DNA of 25,116 bases from the NCBI GenBank assembly GCA_958437495.1, contig CAUBOH010000025.1, forward strand, positions 1 through 25,116, written 5' to 3'. The DNA comes from an uncultured Collinsella sp. Lineage in GTDB: Bacteria > Actinomycetota > Coriobacteriia > Coriobacteriales > Coriobacteriaceae. Numbering within the stretch: position 1 is the stretch's first letter; each line of letters opens with the position of its first letter. A program made the position numbers and the translations under genes. The notes beneath the pieces are model-generated. The model was given only the letters and a program-made list of their open reading frames with translations, was not told where the DNA came from and made no database searches. Below, one piece after another: positions 1 to 6,806 of the stretch.

Positions 1-46
1 TCTTCACAAGCAATCATCTTTCTCTAGAAAACGACAGCGATTGAGT

Positions 47-52
47 ATTCTA
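47..52 (-). promoter_or_regulatory. possible -10 box downstream of map
   Basis: On the minus strand this reads TAGAAT, five of six matches to the -10 consensus. The hexamer 17 nt upstream (TTACGA) is a weak -35. It could drive the next ribosomal genes (infA is usual after map), which would lie beyond the window edge. No start of infA is visible in positions 1-150. A 13-bp palindrome ACATTTGAAATGT lies at 114-126 between map and this site. This is inference from motif matching only. Confidence 0.22.
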
Positions 53-150
53 CAACACGTATGCACGCATCGTAATAACTTCGTAATGGCTCCACAACTA
101 AGTGAAACTTGTTACATTTGAAATGTTAAGGCGTGCATTTGACGCAAGCC

Positions 151-939
151 CTACATTTCTCCGCCTTGCAAGGAACACCAGGAACCTTGCGCATCCGTGG
201 TGAGAATCACCGGACCGTCATTGGTAATGGCGACGGTGTTCTCGTAGTGCGCGGCGGGCAGGTGGTCGTTGGTCGTAACAATCCAACCGTCGGAGCCCGT
301 GCTCACATGGTTGGAACCCATCGTAACCATCGGCTCGATGGCAATGACCATGCCGGCCTGGAGGCGAACGCCCCTCCCCTTCTTTCCATAGTTAGGAACG
401 TTGGGGTCCTCGTGCATCACGCGGCCAATGCCATGGCCCACATAGTCACGAAGCACGCCGTAACCGTGAGACTCGGCGAGGGACTGAACGGCATAACCAA
501 CATCCCCGATATGGTTACCGGGGACAGCCTGCTCGATGGCAGCCTTAAGGCAATCGCGCGTAACCTCGCACAGGGCCTTGGCCTCGGGCGTGGGGGTGCC
601 GACGAAAAACGTCCAAGCGTTATCGCCGACCCAACCGTCGACAACGGCTCCCGTATCGATGGAGATGATATCGCCATCACGCAGGATCATGTCGGGGTTG
701 GGAATACCGTGGACCACGGCATCGTTGATCGATGCGCAAATGGTCCCCGGGAACCCGCCGTAACCCTTAAAGGCCGGGGTGCCGCCATGCATGCGGATAA
801 TCTGCTCCGCGAGCTGATCGAGCTCAAAAGTCGAAACGCCGGGGCGCACCATGGCTCCAACGTGGCGGAGCGCCATCTTAGATAGCGCTCCTGCCTTCTT
901 CATCTGCTCGATTTGCGTTGCAGACTTAATCTTGATCAT
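151..939 (-). CDS. map: type I methionine aminopeptidase
   Basis: Removes the initiator methionine from nascent proteins in the cytosol. The 262-residue length is normal for a bacterial type I enzyme without an N-terminal extension. The dinuclear metal site is visible as D95, D106, H169 (in GHGIG), E202 (in AIEPM) and E233, with substrate-side H77 (in VHGIPN). The ATG start overlaps the adk stop in an ATGA tetranucleotide (936-939), which argues for translational coupling and fixes the start. The order secY-adk-map is the standard order at the end of the spc operon in Gram-positive bacteria. infA would be expected next but is not seen before the window ends. Confidence 0.97.
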   Translation of the reverse strand: MIKIKSATQIEQMKKAGALSKMALRHVGAMVRPGVSTFELDQLAEQIIRMHGGTPAFKGYGGFPGTICASINDAVVHGIPNPDMILRDGDIISIDTGAVVDGWVGDNAWTFFVGTPTPEAKALCEVTRDCLKAAIEQAVPGNHIGDVGYAVQSLAESHGYGVLRDYVGHGIGRVMHEDPNVPNYGKKGRGVRLQAGMVIAIEPMVTMGSNHVSTGSDGWIVTTNDHLPAAHYENTVAITNDGPVILTTDAQGSWCSLQGGEM

Positions 940-1562
940 AGACCGAGAGCCTCTTTGACATCCCCGTACACGGTCTCGCGAGCCTGGTCACCGTTGACCG
1001 ACTTGAGCAGACCCTGGCCACGATAGTAGTCGACGAGCGGGCTCGTAGACTTCTCGTAGACGTCGAGACGGTTCTTGATGGTCTCGGGCTTGTCGTCGTC
1101 GCGCTGATACATCTCGCCACCGCACTTGGGGCAGGTAGCATCGGCAGCGGTGCCGGTGTAACCGCAGGCGCGGCAGGTGCGACGCGAAGACAGACGATCG
1201 ATGATGACCTCGGGGGCCACGTCGACCAGAAGGGCGCAGTCAATCTCGCGACCCATGGCGGAGAGCTCGGAATCGAGCGTCACAGCCTGGGCGGTGTTGC
1301 GCGGGAAGCCGTCGAGGATGAAGCCCTGCTGGGCGTCATCGGCGGCAAGGCGCTCCTTGACAAGATCGATCACGAGCTGGTCGGGAACAAGCTCGCCAGC
1401 GTCCATGTACTTCTTAGCCTGAATACCAAGCTCGGTGCCACCCTTGACGGCAGCACGCAGCAGGTCGCCCGTGGAAATGTGAGCGACGCCAAACTCGGCG
1501 ACGAGCTCCTGTGCAACGGTGCCCTTACCGGCACCCGGAGCTCCGAGCAATACGAGGTTCAT
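936..1562 (-). CDS. adk: adenylate kinase
   Basis: Interconverts ATP + AMP and 2 ADP in the cytosol. The P-loop GAPGAGKGT is at the N-terminus, followed by the AMP-binding region (STGDLLRA) and DGFPRN. The LID carries four cysteines in the arrangement CRAC...CPKC, the zinc-type LID of Gram-positive enzymes. An in-frame TTG lies two codons upstream, at 1568. The ATG at 1562 is preferred because GGAGG sits 7 nt before it, giving 208 residues. The gene lies 18 nt after secY and shares four bases with map, consistent with co-transcription. Confidence 0.96.
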   Translation of the reverse strand: MNLVLLGAPGAGKGTVAQELVAEFGVAHISTGDLLRAAVKGGTELGIQAKKYMDAGELVPDQLVIDLVKERLAADDAQQGFILDGFPRNTAQAVTLDSELSAMGREIDCALLVDVAPEVIIDRLSSRRTCRACGYTGTAADATCPKCGGEMYQRDDDKPETIKNRLDVYEKSTSPLVDYYRGQGLLKSVNGDQARETVYGDVKEALGL

Positions 1563-1580
1563 GAGCAATCCTCCTCTAGC

Positions 1581-2867
1581 CTATTTAAAGAATCCATCGT
1601 AATCATACATCTTGATCTGGCCTTCGAGCTTATCGACCGTGTCGAGCACGACGCCGACCATGATGAGGATGGACGTGCCGCCAAATGCCTGGATCAGATG
1701 GTTACCCGTGAAGGAGAAGATGATCGAAGGCACGATGGCGATGAGCGCCAAAAAGACAGCGCTGGGAAGCGTGATCTTGTTGAGCGCGTTCTTGATGTAG
1801 GCCGCGGTGGCCCTACCCGGACGCACGCCCGGAATAAAGCCGCCCTGCTTCTTAAGGTTGTCGGCCGTGTCATCGGGGTTGAACACCATGGAGGTGTAGA
1901 AGTACGCGAAGAACACGATGAGGACAACATTAAGCACCCAGTTGAGCCAACCGGTCGAAAGCGCAGAGGCAACTGCCTGAATCCAGCCGATGCCGGGGAA
2001 GAACACGGCAATCTGAGCCGGGAAGTACAGCAGCGCCGAAGCAAAGATGATCGGCACGACACCCGCGGTGTTGACCTTGATGGGCAGGTAGGTGGTCTGG
2101 CCACCCATCATGCGACGGCCCACGACGCGCTTAGCGTAGGAGACCGGAATGCGGCGCTGGCCGCGCTCAAGGAAAACAATCAGCGGGATAACCAGCAGGA
2201 TGATGGCGCAGATGATCACCATGGTAATGATGCCACCGGCATTGCCCTCGGTGCTGGAGAAGATAGCCTGCGGCAGACCGGCCATGATGTTCGCAAAGAT
2301 GATCAGCGACATGCCATTGCCGATACCGCGCTGGGTGATGAGCTCACCAATCCACATGATCAGCATGGCGCCCGCGGTGAGCGTGCCGACGACCATGAGG
2401 TCGAAGATGATCTCGGGAGCGCCGGCGCCATTAAAGCTGATGCCGAAGCTCTTAAAGAGGAAGAGGTAACCCACGGAGTTGAGGATTGCCAGAGCCAGGG
2501 TGAGGTAACGCGAATACTGCGTAATCTTGGTCTGACCGACCTCGCCCTCGCGGGCAAGCTCATGCAGGGAAGGCACAACGGCCTGGAGCATCTGGAGGAT
2601 GATCGAGCTGGTGATGTAAGGCATGATGCCCAGCGAAAACACCGAAACATAGCTCAACGCGCCGCCAGAGAAAAGATTCAGGAGGGCCATAGCACCTGCG
2701 GCGACCGAATTGTTATCGGTCGAGAAAAGGCCCAGCATCCCCTGGAAGGGAATGCCGGGCACAGGAACGTGCGCACCAATGCGGTACACGACGAGCATAG
2801 CTATGGTAAAAAGAATCTTTTCGCGCAATTCTTTGATGCGGAAAGCATTCTTAAGACCATTTAGCAC
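1581..2867 (-). CDS. secY: preprotein translocase subunit SecY
   Basis: This is the central channel of the Sec translocon in the cytoplasmic membrane. The 428 residues contain about ten hydrophobic segments. Family landmarks include the N-terminal amphipathic part (FRIKELREKILFT), the plug/TM2 region rich in Gly and Ser (LFSGGALSYVSVFSLGIMPYITSSII), the cytosolic loop ERGQRRIPV, and the C-terminal loop GGFIPGVRPG. The start is GTG at 2867, placed so that the gene overlaps the rplO stop by seven bases. No in-frame ATG suits the conserved N-terminus. The place between rplO and adk is the usual one. Confidence 0.97.
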   Translation of the reverse strand: MLNGLKNAFRIKELREKILFTIAMLVVYRIGAHVPVPGIPFQGMLGLFSTDNNSVAAGAMALLNLFSGGALSYVSVFSLGIMPYITSSIILQMLQAVVPSLHELAREGEVGQTKITQYSRYLTLALAILNSVGYLFLFKSFGISFNGAGAPEIIFDLMVVGTLTAGAMLIMWIGELITQRGIGNGMSLIIFANIMAGLPQAIFSSTEGNAGGIITMVIICAIILLVIPLIVFLERGQRRIPVSYAKRVVGRRMMGGQTTYLPIKVNTAGVVPIIFASALLYFPAQIAVFFPGIGWIQAVASALSTGWLNWVLNVVLIVFFAYFYTSMVFNPDDTADNLKKQGGFIPGVRPGRATAAYIKNALNKITLPSAVFLALIAIVPSIIFSFTGNHLIQAFGGTSILIMVGVVLDTVDKLEGQIKMYDYDGFFK

Positions 2868-3310
2868 GGCAGCTCGACCTTTCCGCCGGCGGCCTCGATC
2901 TTGGCCTGCGCAGAAGCGCTGACCTTGTCGACCTTGACCGTGAACTTCTTGGTGAGCTCACCATTGCCGAGCACCTTGACGGGCTCGAACTCGCTCTTGG
3001 TGATGCGAGCGGCCTTAAGAGCGGCACCGTCGATCACAGCGCCATCCTCGAACTTACGCTCGAGACGCTCAACGTTAACAGCGGTGTACTCGATACGACG
3101 GGGGTTGCGGAAGCCCGGAAGCTTGGGCAGGCGCATAGCCAGCGGAGTCTGGCCACCCTCGAAGCCGGCACCCTTGGTGCCGCCAGAGCGGGAACCCTGG
3201 CCCTTCTGACCGCGGCCAGAAGTGGTGCCGTGACCCGAAGAATTGCCACGGCCGACGCGCTTGCGGTTCTTGGTGGAACCGGGCGCGGGAGTAAGATCGT
3301 GAAGCTGCAT
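2861..3310 (-). CDS. rplO: 50S ribosomal protein L15 (uL15)
   Basis: A 149-residue large-subunit protein that binds 23S rRNA late in assembly. The N-terminal half is the typical Gly/Arg/Ser-rich extension (VGRGNSSGHGTTSGRGQKGQ...), followed by the globular domain. The signature stretch near the C-terminus (VKVLGNGELTKKFTVKVDKVSASAQAKIEAAGG) is clear. GAGGAG lies 6 nt before the ATG, and the rpmD stop is four bases upstream. The gene ends inside the secY start. Confidence 0.97.
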   Translation of the reverse strand: MQLHDLTPAPGSTKNRKRVGRGNSSGHGTTSGRGQKGQGSRSGGTKGAGFEGGQTPLAMRLPKLPGFRNPRRIEYTAVNVERLERKFEDGAVIDGAALKAARITKSEFEPVKVLGNGELTKKFTVKVDKVSASAQAKIEAAGGKVELPC

Positions 3311-3313
3311 TTG

Positions 3314-3496
3314 CTACTCCTCTACAATCTCGACAAGGTGCTTGACCTTGAAGATCATGCCGCGGACGGACTCGTTGTCAGCAATCTCGCGAACCTCGCG
3401 GATCCTGTGGAGACCGAGGGCACGGACAGTACGGACCTGGTCCTGCTTGCAACCATTGGTGCTGCGGACCTGCTTGATCTTGATGGTGTCAGCCAT
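3314..3496 (-). CDS. rpmD: 50S ribosomal protein L30 (uL30)
   Basis: A 60-residue protein of the short bacterial L30 type. Family features are IKIKQVRSTNGCKQDQVRTVRALGL near the start and the conserved VRGMIFKVKHLVEI at the end. AAGGAG lies 8 nt before the ATG. Three bases separate it from rplO and two from rpsE, so it is an inseparable part of the operon. Confidence 0.96.
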   Translation of the reverse strand: MADTIKIKQVRSTNGCKQDQVRTVRALGLHRIREVREIADNESVRGMIFKVKHLVEIVEE

Positions 3497-3498
3497 GC

Positions 3499-4023
3499 TT
3501 AGTTCTCCTTACCGACGAACATCTCGGAGACCGTCAGGCCACGGCGAGCCGCGACGTCCTCAGGGCTGGAGAGCTCCTTGAGGCCCTCGACGGCAGCCTT
3601 GATGATGTTGAGGCCGTTGTCGGTACCGAGGGACTTGGACAGGACGTTCTTGATGCCAGCAAGCTCAAAGAGGGGACGCACAGCGCCGCCGGCGATAACG
3701 CCGGTACCCTCGACAGCGGGCTTGATGATGATGCGGCCGGCACCAAAGTGGCCGAGAACCTCGTGCGGGATGGTGCCCTCTTCGGTCACCGGCACGTGGA
3801 ACATGTTCTTCTTGGCATCGAGAGACGCCTTGGAGATGGCCATGGGCACCTCAGCGGACTTGCCCATGCCAACGCCGACGTTACCCTTGCCGTCGCCAAC
3901 GACGACGAGAGCGACGAGGCTCATGCGACGACCACCCTTGACGGTCTTCGACACGCGGTTGATGTAAACGACGCGCTCCTCGAACTCGGAGGCCTCGCGC
4001 TGCTGCTTCTGATTACGAGCCAT
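3499..4023 (-). CDS. rpsE: 30S ribosomal protein S5 (uS5)
   Basis: A small-subunit protein involved in decoding fidelity. The 174 residues start with a short charged tail, then the S5 double-stranded RNA-binding-like domain (FEERVVYINRVSKTVKGGRRMSLVALVVVGDGKGNVGVG, about residues 14-55). The C-terminal domain contains IIIKPAVEGTGVIAGGAVRPLFELAGIKNV. AGGAGG lies about 10 nt before the ATG and overlaps the stop codon of rplR (TAGGAGG), which is typical of coupled genes. Confidence 0.97.
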   Translation of the reverse strand: MARNQKQQREASEFEERVVYINRVSKTVKGGRRMSLVALVVVGDGKGNVGVGMGKSAEVPMAISKASLDAKKNMFHVPVTEEGTIPHEVLGHFGAGRIIIKPAVEGTGVIAGGAVRPLFELAGIKNVLSKSLGTDNGLNIIKAAVEGLKELSSPEDVAARRGLTVSEMFVGKEN

Positions 4024-4037
4024 GTGCTACATACCTC

Positions 4038-4406
4038 CTAGAACTCGAGACCGGCGGCACGAGCACCGTCGGCGAGGGCCTTGACGCGGCCATGGTAGAT
4101 ACGGCCACCACGATCGAAGGCGACCTTGGTGATGCCGGCCTCGATGGCGCGCTTGCCAACGAGCTGACCGACCTTCTCCGCAGCCTCCTTGTTCGAGGTG
4201 TGGGTGCCCTTGAACTCGGCCTCGAGGGTCGAGGCAGAGACGAGCGTCAGGCTGGAGCCCTTGCTGTCGTCGATGATCTGGGCATAGATGTTGGCGTTAG
4301 TACGGGTCACGCGAAGACGCGGACGCTCGGCGGTACCCGAGACCTTGCCGCGAACACGACGCTGACGACGCTTGAGGCCTTCCAGCTTCGCCTTATGCTT
4401 GTTCAT
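4038..4406 (-). CDS. rplR: 50S ribosomal protein L18 (uL18)
   Basis: A 122-residue protein that binds 5S rRNA. It has the basic N-terminus (RRQRRVRGKVSGTAERPRLRVTRTNANIYAQIIDD) and the conserved C-terminus with FDRGGRIYHGRVKALADGARAAGLEF, a full-length match to the family. TAGGAG lies 7 nt before the ATG. It is separated from rplF by 75 nt that contain a strong hairpin. Confidence 0.97.
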   Translation of the reverse strand: MNKHKAKLEGLKRRQRRVRGKVSGTAERPRLRVTRTNANIYAQIIDDSKGSSLTLVSASTLEAEFKGTHTSNKEAAEKVGQLVGKRAIEAGITKVAFDRGGRIYHGRVKALADGARAAGLEF

Positions 4407-4434
4407 ACGTAAACTCCTAAAAAGGTTGATCTTG

Positions 4435-4456
4435 CCAGCACCTGACGGGGTGCTGG
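4435..4456 (-). other. hairpin in the rplF-rplR spacer
   Basis: An 8-bp perfect inverted repeat (CCAGCACC/GGTGCTGG) with a 6-nt loop sits in the 75-nt gap between rplF and rplR. No T-run follows on the minus strand, so it is unlikely to be an efficient intrinsic terminator. It may stabilise the messenger, be a processing site, or bind a ribosomal protein. The structure is seen directly and the function is inferred. Confidence 0.5.
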
Positions 4457-4481
4457 TCTTATGCGAGTGAGTCGGTTACGA

Positions 4482-5018
4482 CTACTTGGCGGCCTTACCC
4501 AGCTTGCGGCGGATGTGCTCGCCAACATAGTGGATACCCTTGCCCTTGTAAGGCTCGGGAGGACGATGACCGCGGATCTCAGCGGCGATCTGACCGACCT
4601 GCTGCTTGTTGATACCCTTGACGTTCACGTGGGTGTTGTCGGGAACCTCGAAGGTGATGCCCTCGGGAGCCTCGACGATCACGGGGTGCGAGAAGCCCAG
4701 GGAGAACTCGAGGTTCTTGCCCTTCTGCTGCACGCGGTAACCGACGCCGGCGAGCTCGAGCTTCTTCTCGAAGCCCTCGGAAACGCCAACAACCATGTTG
4801 TGGATGAGGGCGCGGGTGAGGCCGTGGCGGGCACGGGTCTCACGCTCGTCGTCGGGACGGGAAACGGTGAGGACGTTGTCCTCGACGTTGATAGCGAGCT
4901 TCTCAAAGACATCGAGCTCGAGCTGGCCCTTGGGGCCCTTGACGACAACGTTGTTGCCGTTGACTGCCACTTCGACTCCGGCGGGAATCTGGACAGGCTT
5001 ATTACCGATACGAGACAC
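4482..5018 (-). CDS. rplF: 50S ribosomal protein L6 (uL6)
   Basis: A 178-residue protein near the factor-binding site of the 50S subunit. It begins MSRIGNKPVQIPAGVEV and shows the two repeated L6 folds. The C-terminal signature GINKQQVGQIAAEIRGHRPPEPYKGKGIHY is intact. The start codon is GTG, with AAGGAG 6 nt upstream and rpsH ending 33 nt before it. Length and position are standard for the spc operon. Confidence 0.97.
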   Translation of the reverse strand: MSRIGNKPVQIPAGVEVAVNGNNVVVKGPKGQLELDVFEKLAINVEDNVLTVSRPDDERETRARHGLTRALIHNMVVGVSEGFEKKLELAGVGYRVQQKGKNLEFSLGFSHPVIVEAPEGITFEVPDNTHVNVKGINKQQVGQIAAEIRGHRPPEPYKGKGIHYVGEHIRRKLGKAAK

Positions 5019-5051
5019 GGTGATCTCCTTTCCTTCTACCTACCGAGCGAA

Positions 5052-5450
5052 TTACCAGACGTAAGCGATGATCTCGCCGCCGACGTTGTGCTTGCGAGCA
5101 TCGCGGTCGGTCATGACGCCATGGCTGGTGGAAATAATGGCGGTACCAAGGCCACCGCGGACGCGGGGCATGTCGGCAACGCCGGTGTACTTACGCAGGC
5201 CCGGCTTGGAAATGCGGCGGATGCCGTTGATGACCTTAGCCTTCTTGGGACCATACTTAAGCGTGATGTGCAGAGTCTTCTGGGGAACGGTGTCCTCGAC
5301 ATCGTAGCCCTCGATGTAGCCCTCCTCGTGCAGAACACGAGCGATCTCGACGAGCTTCTTGCTGCTCGGCATGGAGACCGTGGCCTTGTTCACAGAGTTA
5401 GCGTTACGGATGCGCGTAAGCATATCTGCGATCGGGTCTGTAAGGTTCAT
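5052..5450 (-). CDS. rpsH: 30S ribosomal protein S8 (uS8)
   Basis: A 132-residue 16S rRNA-binding protein. In E. coli it also represses spc operon translation by binding messenger near rplE; whether it does so here cannot be judged. Landmarks are the start (MNLTDPIADMLTRIRNANSVNK) and the C-terminal RVRGGLGTAIISTSHGVMTDRDAR. AAGGAG lies 7 nt before the ATG. A 119-nt spacer separates it from rpsN and shows only short weak stems. Confidence 0.97.
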   Translation of the reverse strand: MNLTDPIADMLTRIRNANSVNKATVSMPSSKKLVEIARVLHEEGYIEGYDVEDTVPQKTLHITLKYGPKKAKVINGIRRISKPGLRKYTGVADMPRVRGGLGTAIISTSHGVMTDRDARKHNVGGEIIAYVW

Positions 5451-5569
5451 ACAGATTCTCCTTCGTTCTTGATGAACACGTGCTCTTGGTTCTTCGCCGC
5501 CCTTAACGGCAAAGCCTAACTAGCGCGTTTTCCCTGTTCCAAACGGATGCTTGAAACGCTGGTAGTGAC

Positions 5570-5755
5570 TTACCAGCTGGCCTTCTTAACGCCGGGAAGC
5601 TCGCCCTTGAGTGCAAGCTCACGGAAGCAGACACGGCACAGGCCGAACTTGCGGTACACAGAGTGCGGACGGCCGCAGCGCTGGCAGCGCGTGTACTCAC
5701 GAGTAGAGAACTTCTGCTTGCGATTGCACTTGACGATCATCGATGTCTTAGCCAC
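5570..5755 (-). CDS. rpsN: 30S ribosomal protein S14, zinc-binding type (uS14)
   Basis: A 61-residue short S14 with the zinc ribbon C24-x2-C27...C40-x2-C43 (CQRC/CRVC). This is the type Z form common in Gram-positive bacteria; the longer Cys-free form is the alternative that can replace it under zinc limitation. The start is GTG with AGGAGG 6 nt upstream. It ends KGELPGVKKASW, as in the family. It sits between rplE and rpsH as usual. Confidence 0.97.
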   Translation of the reverse strand: MAKTSMIVKCNRKQKFSTREYTRCQRCGRPHSVYRKFGLCRVCFRELALKGELPGVKKASW

Positions 5756-5789
5756 TTATATCCTCCTCACATAGAGTATTGTTCGCCCC

Positions 5790-5819
5790 AAGCGCCGTCC
5801 CCTTTTGGAAACGGCGCTT
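5790..5819. other. hairpin in the rplE-rpsN spacer
   Basis: A 9-bp inverted repeat (5790-5798 with 5811-5819) with a 12-nt loop occupies the 79-nt gap between rplE and rpsN. A T-run follows on the plus strand only, so for the minus-strand operon it is not a canonical terminator. It might be a processing or regulatory stem in the messenger. Confidence 0.4.
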
Positions 5820-5834
5820 TTAGGGCAGGTGAAC

Positions 5835-6392
5835 CTATTTCTTGAACGGGAAACCGAAGGCGTCCAGAAGGGCCTTGGCCTCCTCATCGGTGTTGGCGGT
5901 GGTCACGAAAGTGATGTCCATACCACGCTGGTGATCGACGGAGTCGAAGTCGATCTCGGGGAAGATGAGCTGCTCGGTGACGCCCATGGAGAAGTTACCA
6001 CGGCCGTCGAAGCTCTTGGCGGAGATGCCGCGGAAGTCGCGGATACGGGGAATCGCGACGGAGGTCAGACGATCGAAGAACTCCCACATACGGTCGCCAC
6101 GCAGGGTAACCTTGCAGCCGATCGGCATACCAGCGCGCAGGCGGAAGGTAGCGATGGACTTGCGGGCACGAGTGATCATCGGCTGCTGGCCGGTGATGGC
6201 GCGCAGGTCGCGCACGGCACCGTCGATGGCCTTGGAATCGGTAGCGGCCTCGCCGACACCCATGTTCACGACGATCTTCTCAAACTTGGGGATCATCATG
6301 ACGTTCTCGTACTGGAACTTGTCCTGAAGCTGCTGCTTGACCTCGTTGTTGTACTTGGTCTTCAGACGCGGCACATACTTCTCTTCTGCCAT
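5835..6392 (-). CDS. rplE: 50S ribosomal protein L5 (uL5)
   Basis: A 185-residue 5S rRNA-binding protein, close to the usual length of about 180. Family landmarks are VPRLKTKYNNEVKQQLQDKFQYENVMMIPKFEKIVVNMGVGEA near the start and the C-terminal FPEIDFDSVDHQRGMDITFVTTANTDEEAKALLDAFGFPF. AAGGAG is placed 6 nt before the ATG. It is the first gene of the visible operon: rplN and rplX, normally immediately upstream, are missing, and a promoter-like sequence lies 138-166 nt upstream instead. Confidence 0.97.
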   Translation of the reverse strand: MAEEKYVPRLKTKYNNEVKQQLQDKFQYENVMMIPKFEKIVVNMGVGEAATDSKAIDGAVRDLRAITGQQPMITRARKSIATFRLRAGMPIGCKVTLRGDRMWEFFDRLTSVAIPRIRDFRGISAKSFDGRGNFSMGVTEQLIFPEIDFDSVDHQRGMDITFVTTANTDEEAKALLDAFGFPFKK

Positions 6393-6529
6393 TGTTCACT
6401 CCTTCTTGGGGTTTTAAGCACGGGGCGTGGCCACGACGGGTTGTCCTCGTGCCTCCTGACTGCATCCGCGCCGCTCATGGCATTTTGCGGTTTGGACTCG
6501 ACGCAGCAGGAGCCGACAAAACAATCGGT
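6393..6529 (-). other. leader of the rplE operon, no gene recognised
   Basis: About 130 nt between the proposed transcription start (near 6523) and rplE. I translated the minus-strand frames and found no resemblance to L24 or to any other ribosomal protein; one frame ends in TAA at 6414-6416. A second purine-rich stretch (AGGAGG) lies about 70 nt before rplE with no convincing reading frame behind it. It may be an untranslated leader with a control function, which is inference. Confidence 0.3.
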
Positions 6530-6558
6530 ACTATACGCGCATTGGGTGTGTATTTCCA
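6530..6558 (-). promoter_or_regulatory. candidate sigma-A promoter of the rplE operon
   Basis: Minus strand: -35-like TGGAAA (6553-6558), 17-nt spacer, -10 TATAGT (6530-6535). These match four of six and five of six consensus bases. It is the best promoter-like site in the 414-nt gap before rplE, and its presence supports rplE as a genuine first gene of a transcript. Identified by motif only. Confidence 0.45.
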
Positions 6559-6642
6559 GAAAAACCTCGTCTGCCTGCACAACTCCACAACTCCCCCGCA
6601 CAAATTGATCTGTTGGGAGCCAGGGCATAGTTGTTGAGGAAC

Positions 6643-6758
6643 GGGAGTGGATTTTCGGACGCATGAGAGTGGATTATCGGACACACAACACACGAGAGTG
6701 GATAATCTCCCACTTTTAGCCAAGATGCAGGCCAAAAGTGGGAGATTATCCACTCTCG
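6643..6758. repeat. GAGAGTGGAT repeat cluster with long perfect hairpin
   Basis: Three same-direction copies of an 18-20 bp motif (GAGAGTGGATTATCGGAC at 6665-6682, a variant at 6643-6660, and a diverged copy at 6694-6713) precede an inverted copy. The third copy and its inverse form a perfect 25-bp inverted repeat (6693-6717 with 6734-6758). The stem extends three more pairs past one mismatch, leaving an 8-nt loop. It lies 48 bases past the stop of the zinc-ribbon gene and upstream of the rplE promoter. It may insulate or terminate transcription, but lacks a U-tract. A REP-like mobile palindrome is an alternative. Confidence 0.75.
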
Positions 6759-6806
6759 ATGGAGTCCCTCGTTTCGTGGGAGATTGCTTTGGCTGGAGCG
6801 TGTCGA

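Noticed and set aside
1..17. Start of infA at the window edge
   Set aside because: The only ATG near the edge (15-17 on the minus strand) reads M-I-A-C-E, unlike IF-1, and its purine stretch abuts the start codon.
1479..2864. 461-codon plus-strand frame opposite secY and adk
   Set aside because: Composition rich in His, Asp and Arg, no ribosome binding site, and fully overlapped by a clear SecY.
6393..6480. A remnant of rplX upstream of rplE
   Set aside because: The minus-strand frames examined resemble no part of L24, and stop codons interrupt them.
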